A stretch of 7,952 nt of DNA, from the NCBI GenBank assembly GCA_015486615.1, contig WFRI01000023.1, forward strand, positions 1-7,952, in the 5' to 3' direction. Position numbers and translations under genes: made by a program. Below, piece by piece: positions 6,331-7,952 of the stretch. The notes under the pieces are model-generated. The model had not been told where the DNA came from. It made no database searches and saw only the letters and a program-made list of their open reading frames with translations. The stretch is from Candidatus Omnitrophota bacterium (GTDB taxonomy: Bacteria > Omnitrophota > Gorgyraeia > Duberdicusellales > Duberdicusellaceae). Positions within the stretch are counted from its first letter, which is position 1. Each line of letters begins with the position of its first letter.

Positions 6331-6651
6331 TCATTCCTGAGGCTGCGGGTAATCAATTTTTATCGTCGCCTGCTTAGGCGGCCCCGCCTTAATAGTACAC
6401 GTGCAGGTATAACCTGGAGGCACAGATATCAAATCCGTACAATTTCCTTGACAGGTAAAAGGCTTACCCTGCACTACTTTAGCATAAAGCCTGGCTAAAG
6501 CCCTGCGCTCTAAATTAGCAGTTCTCAGCCTGGTTTGAGAATCGCGCACTATCTTGCGGCTGGCCACAAAAGAACTCAAAAGGCCGCCTACTGCCACTGC
6601 TAAAATCAACGCCGAAATTAGAATTTCCAGGAAAGTAAAACTCTTCCTCAT
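6331..6651 (-). CDS. Prepilin-like protein, PilV/GspI-like minor pilin
   Basis: From the ATG at 6651 the protein has 106 residues, beginning MRKSFTFLEILISALILAVAVGGLLSSF. The leader is four residues, cleavage is expected before Phe, and Glu is at +5; the -1 residue is Ser, which is unusual. FLEILIS with no Pro in the helix and a short C-terminal domain fits PilV/GspI-type minor pilins. Four Cys occur as FTCQGNC and YTCTC, suggesting disulfides. An in-frame TTG at 6666 would create a TTGA overlap with the previous pilin and add five residues (leader of nine); I prefer the ATG, but coupling makes TTG possible. The next gene starts immediately after the stop. It probably pairs with the GspJ-like product in a pilus-tip complex, as known for GspI/GspJ. 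Confidence 0.75.
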   Translation of the reverse strand: MRKSFTFLEILISALILAVAVGGLLSSFVASRKIVRDSQTRLRTANLERRALARLYAKVVQGKPFTCQGNCTDLISVPPGYTCTCTIKAGPPKQATIKIDYPQPQE

Positions 6652-6662
6652 ATCTTCAACTT

Positions 6663-7088
6663 TCAATCACAATAGTGTTTATCAGGCTCAGTAGAAGAAC
6701 AAGTATAATTGTCAGGATTGTTGGAACTTAAACTAATCGTCCGGCCGTCAGAACCCTGGCGGGTTGCTGTAATTGTCACGGTAGGAGGAGACCCTGGATT
6801 AGCAGCAGCTGTAAAATCCCAATCCTGGCTGTTAATAGACAAATCTAACTTGTTATTACAGTTGTCCGTAGAGCCACAACTTACATACCCTCCGGATGAC
6901 CCTGACTCCAATCTATGCATTCTCTCTGCCTGGTAGATAAGTTGAATCATTGTGCGGGCTTCCTTATTCTTAGTCTTCTCTGCAGTCTTGGTATATGTTG
7001 GCACAGCCAAACTTGCCAAAATAGCGATAATAACCATTACAACAATTAATTCAATCAGGGTAAACCCCGTTAGAAATTTAACTTTCAT
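6663..7088 (-). CDS. Type IV prepilin / GspG-like pseudopilin
   Basis: The 141-residue protein starts MKVKFLTG, then the canonical FTLIELIVVMVIIAILASLAVP: Gly at -1, Phe at +1, Glu at +5 and the Pro that ends the first helix segment. KTAEKTKNKEARTMIQLIYQAERMHRLESG continues the helix in GspG style. A small domain follows with DWDFTAAANPG and PTVTITATRQGSDGRTISL, which is paralogous to the pilin at 7631-7952. Cys71/Cys77 and Cys130/Cys140 could form two disulfides. It starts 12 bp after the preceding pilin, and its stop overlaps the start region of the next, so it lies in the middle of the pilin operon. I cannot tell a type IV pilus from type II secretion use from this gene alone. Confidence 0.85.
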   Translation of the reverse strand: MKVKFLTGFTLIELIVVMVIIAILASLAVPTYTKTAEKTKNKEARTMIQLIYQAERMHRLESGSSGGYVSCGSTDNCNNKLDLSINSQDWDFTAAANPGSPPTVTITATRQGSDGRTISLSSNNPDNYTCSSTEPDKHYCD

Positions 7089-7100
7089 TCTATCCGCCGT

Positions 7101-7556
7101 TCAGTCAAAATCTATAGGGCCTTTGCCATTCTTGTAAGAAAAATTGCCGTCTGTAGATACACATATAGTATATTTGTTTCCGGTTCTGGTCATCTCCACC
7201 AAACAATCACCGCTGTTTAAAACCGGCGTGTTAAAGAATTTCAGGTTATCAGGAATGCCTATATCCAAATCATCTACACTGCCCGTATAACTTCCACTAT
7301 GTTCCATACTGTATCTCTTTTCCGCCTGATATAAAGCCGAAGCAATATTTACCCCTTCTATTTCCCTTGCCCTCTCAGGAATTTTTCGAAAATGCGGCAC
7401 TGCGACTACTGCTAAGATTCCAAGAATTGTTACTACCACCATCAACTCTAACAGAGTAAACGCAGCCGCAGGACAAAACTCTCTCCCCTTGTCAGAGAAT
7501 CTTTTTCTAATATAGCAAATATTCCCTAACGGCGTAAACTTAATTTTTCCAAACAT
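7101..7556 (-). CDS. Type IV prepilin / pseudopilin with unusually long leader
   Basis: The 151-residue protein carries a clear pilin helix FTLLELMVVVTILGILAVVAVP beginning at residue 33, with Glu at +5. The 32-residue leader is far longer than the usual 5-15 residues and contains FTPLG at 7-11, which looks like a second, degenerate pilin start, plus a basic stretch RKRFSDKGR. The -1 residue is Ala. AGGG seven bases before the ATG supports this start, and no other ATG, GTG or TTG codon in frame precedes the helix. After the helix come YQAEKRYSMEHSGSYTG and a small beta-rich domain with two Cys (GDCLVEM, YTICVS), ending GKGPIDFD. It lies 12 bp upstream of the next pilin gene. GspG-like by size. 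Confidence 0.83.
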   Translation of the reverse strand: MFGKIKFTPLGNICYIRKRFSDKGREFCPAAAFTLLELMVVVTILGILAVVAVPHFRKIPERAREIEGVNIASALYQAEKRYSMEHSGSYTGSVDDLDIGIPDNLKFFNTPVLNSGDCLVEMTRTGNKYTICVSTDGNFSYKNGKGPIDFD

Positions 7557-7585
7557 AAAATATCCCTGAAAATCTTAAACCTTTC

Positions 7586-7613
7586 GCCAAATTGGCAATT
7601 AATTAACCGCCAA
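7586..7613. repeat. Overlapping alternative inverted repeats between two pilin genes
   Basis: The 74-bp gap holds a 22-base palindrome-like element (7592-7613) with arms TTGGC/GCCAA around TTAATTAA, complete as RNA with two G-U pairs. It also holds an 11-base palindrome GCCAA-T-TTGGC (7586-7596, minus-strand reading). They share the segment 7592-7596, so only one can form at a time in the transcript. Possible roles are transcript processing or uneven expression of the upstream and downstream pilins. Confidence 0.5.
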
Positions 7614-7630
7614 CCTGCAGAAACCCAAAA

Positions 7631-7952
7631 TTACTTCTTCTTAAATGCATTGATAAGAGGATGGGTCCCATCTAATTCGCCATCTTGGTTCATAGTAATA
7701 GTATCACTGCTATAAGAACCTCTCTGTTTCGTAGCTGTGACAGTGAATGTATCTGTCCCGCAACTGAGGGTAAAGTTCCAATCCGGGGAATCTAATCTAT
7801 TAGATGCTGCTTCCGGGACCTCGTTGGCTAAATTATCAAAGTCACTTGTATACTCAGAATAAAGTGTATGATAAATCCCTTCTGCTTTCCTTACTATCCC
7901 TAATCTTTCAATAGCCGCAGAAACCCTGGCTCTTTCCATAGCCTTCATAAAC
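7631..7952 (-). CDS. Type IV prepilin / GspG-like pseudopilin, N-terminus outside window
   Basis: The frame stays open to the right edge of the window: a Phe codon precedes the ATG at 7948, so that Met is almost certainly internal. FMKAMERARVSAAIERLGIVRKAEGIYH matches the second part of a pilin helix, where GspG-type proteins read F-K-A-x-E-x-A-K after the hydrophobic segment. The leader and hydrophobic helix must lie beyond the edge. The C-terminal domain has SPDWNFTLSCGTDTFTVTATKQRGSYSSDTITMNQDGEL, clearly paralogous to the pilin at 6663-7088 (DW[D/N]FT, then TVTATxQ and TI). It has only one Cys in the visible part and ends in a basic FKKK tail. It is the first of the visible pilin run and may be the major subunit, which is inference from position only. 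Confidence 0.82.
   Translation of the reverse strand, partial: FMKAMERARVSAAIERLGIVRKAEGIYHTLYSEYTSDFDNLANEVPEAASNRLDSPDWNFTLSCGTDTFTVTATKQRGSYSSDTITMNQDGELDGTHPLINAFKKK

Overview
The window looks like a chromosomal piece of a diderm (Gram-negative type) bacterium with moderate to low GC. It carries an AsmA-like inner-membrane protein, a cluster of type IV pilin/type II secretion pseudopilins, and bacterial RNA-modification and haem genes. The style of the short pilins and of the serine recombinase C-terminus reminds me of Candidatus Omnitrophota or a neighbouring uncultured lineage. That is a recollection-based inference, not something the sequence proves.

Layout. Bases 1-738 (+ strand) hold the 3' part of a large serine recombinase (zinc ribbon, coiled coil, C-terminal tail). 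It is the only plus-strand gene, and its stop codon lies inside the 3' end of a minus-strand tRNA-His(GTG). This is what the inner edge of an element integrated at a tRNA 3' end looks like, with the element extending left beyond the window. Everything else reads on the minus strand. In transcription order from the right edge these are: five consecutive prepilins (7952-5776, the first cut by the window edge); rsmE, mtaB and hemW as a compact group (5687-2515); tRNA-Arg(TCT) (2295-2222); an AsmA-like gene (2174-1002); and tRNA-His (803-727). There are no gene-free stretches over 300 bases apart from the 2296-2514 gap (219 bp) and the 804-1001 gap (198 bp), both shorter than that and both repeat-rich.

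How the genes relate. The five prepilins, tightly packed with 12 bp, TTGA-overlap and 0 bp junctions for the last four, probably form the minor or tip pilins of one type IV pilus or type II secretion pseudopilus. rsmE (16S rRNA m3U1498), mtaB (methylthiolation of t6A37 in tRNA) and hemW (radical-SAM haem chaperone) are housekeeping genes: rsmE and mtaB overlap by 4 bp (ATGA), and hemW follows 33 bp later behind two abutting hairpins. tRNA-Arg sits between hemW and the AsmA-like gene.

Most unusual parts: (1) a 54-bp direct duplication of the 5' half of tRNA-Arg plus its leader, separated by about 97 bp that contain two hairpins; (2) the recombinase whose last codons and stop are supplied by tRNA-His; (3) abutting hairpins at the mtaB-hemW junction; (4) a prepilin with a 32-residue leader containing a second pilin-like FTPL motif, within a pilin set with non-Gly residues at the cleavage site; (5) strong one-strand enrichment of the hexamer GCAGGC. 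No clearly new multi-gene system is visible.
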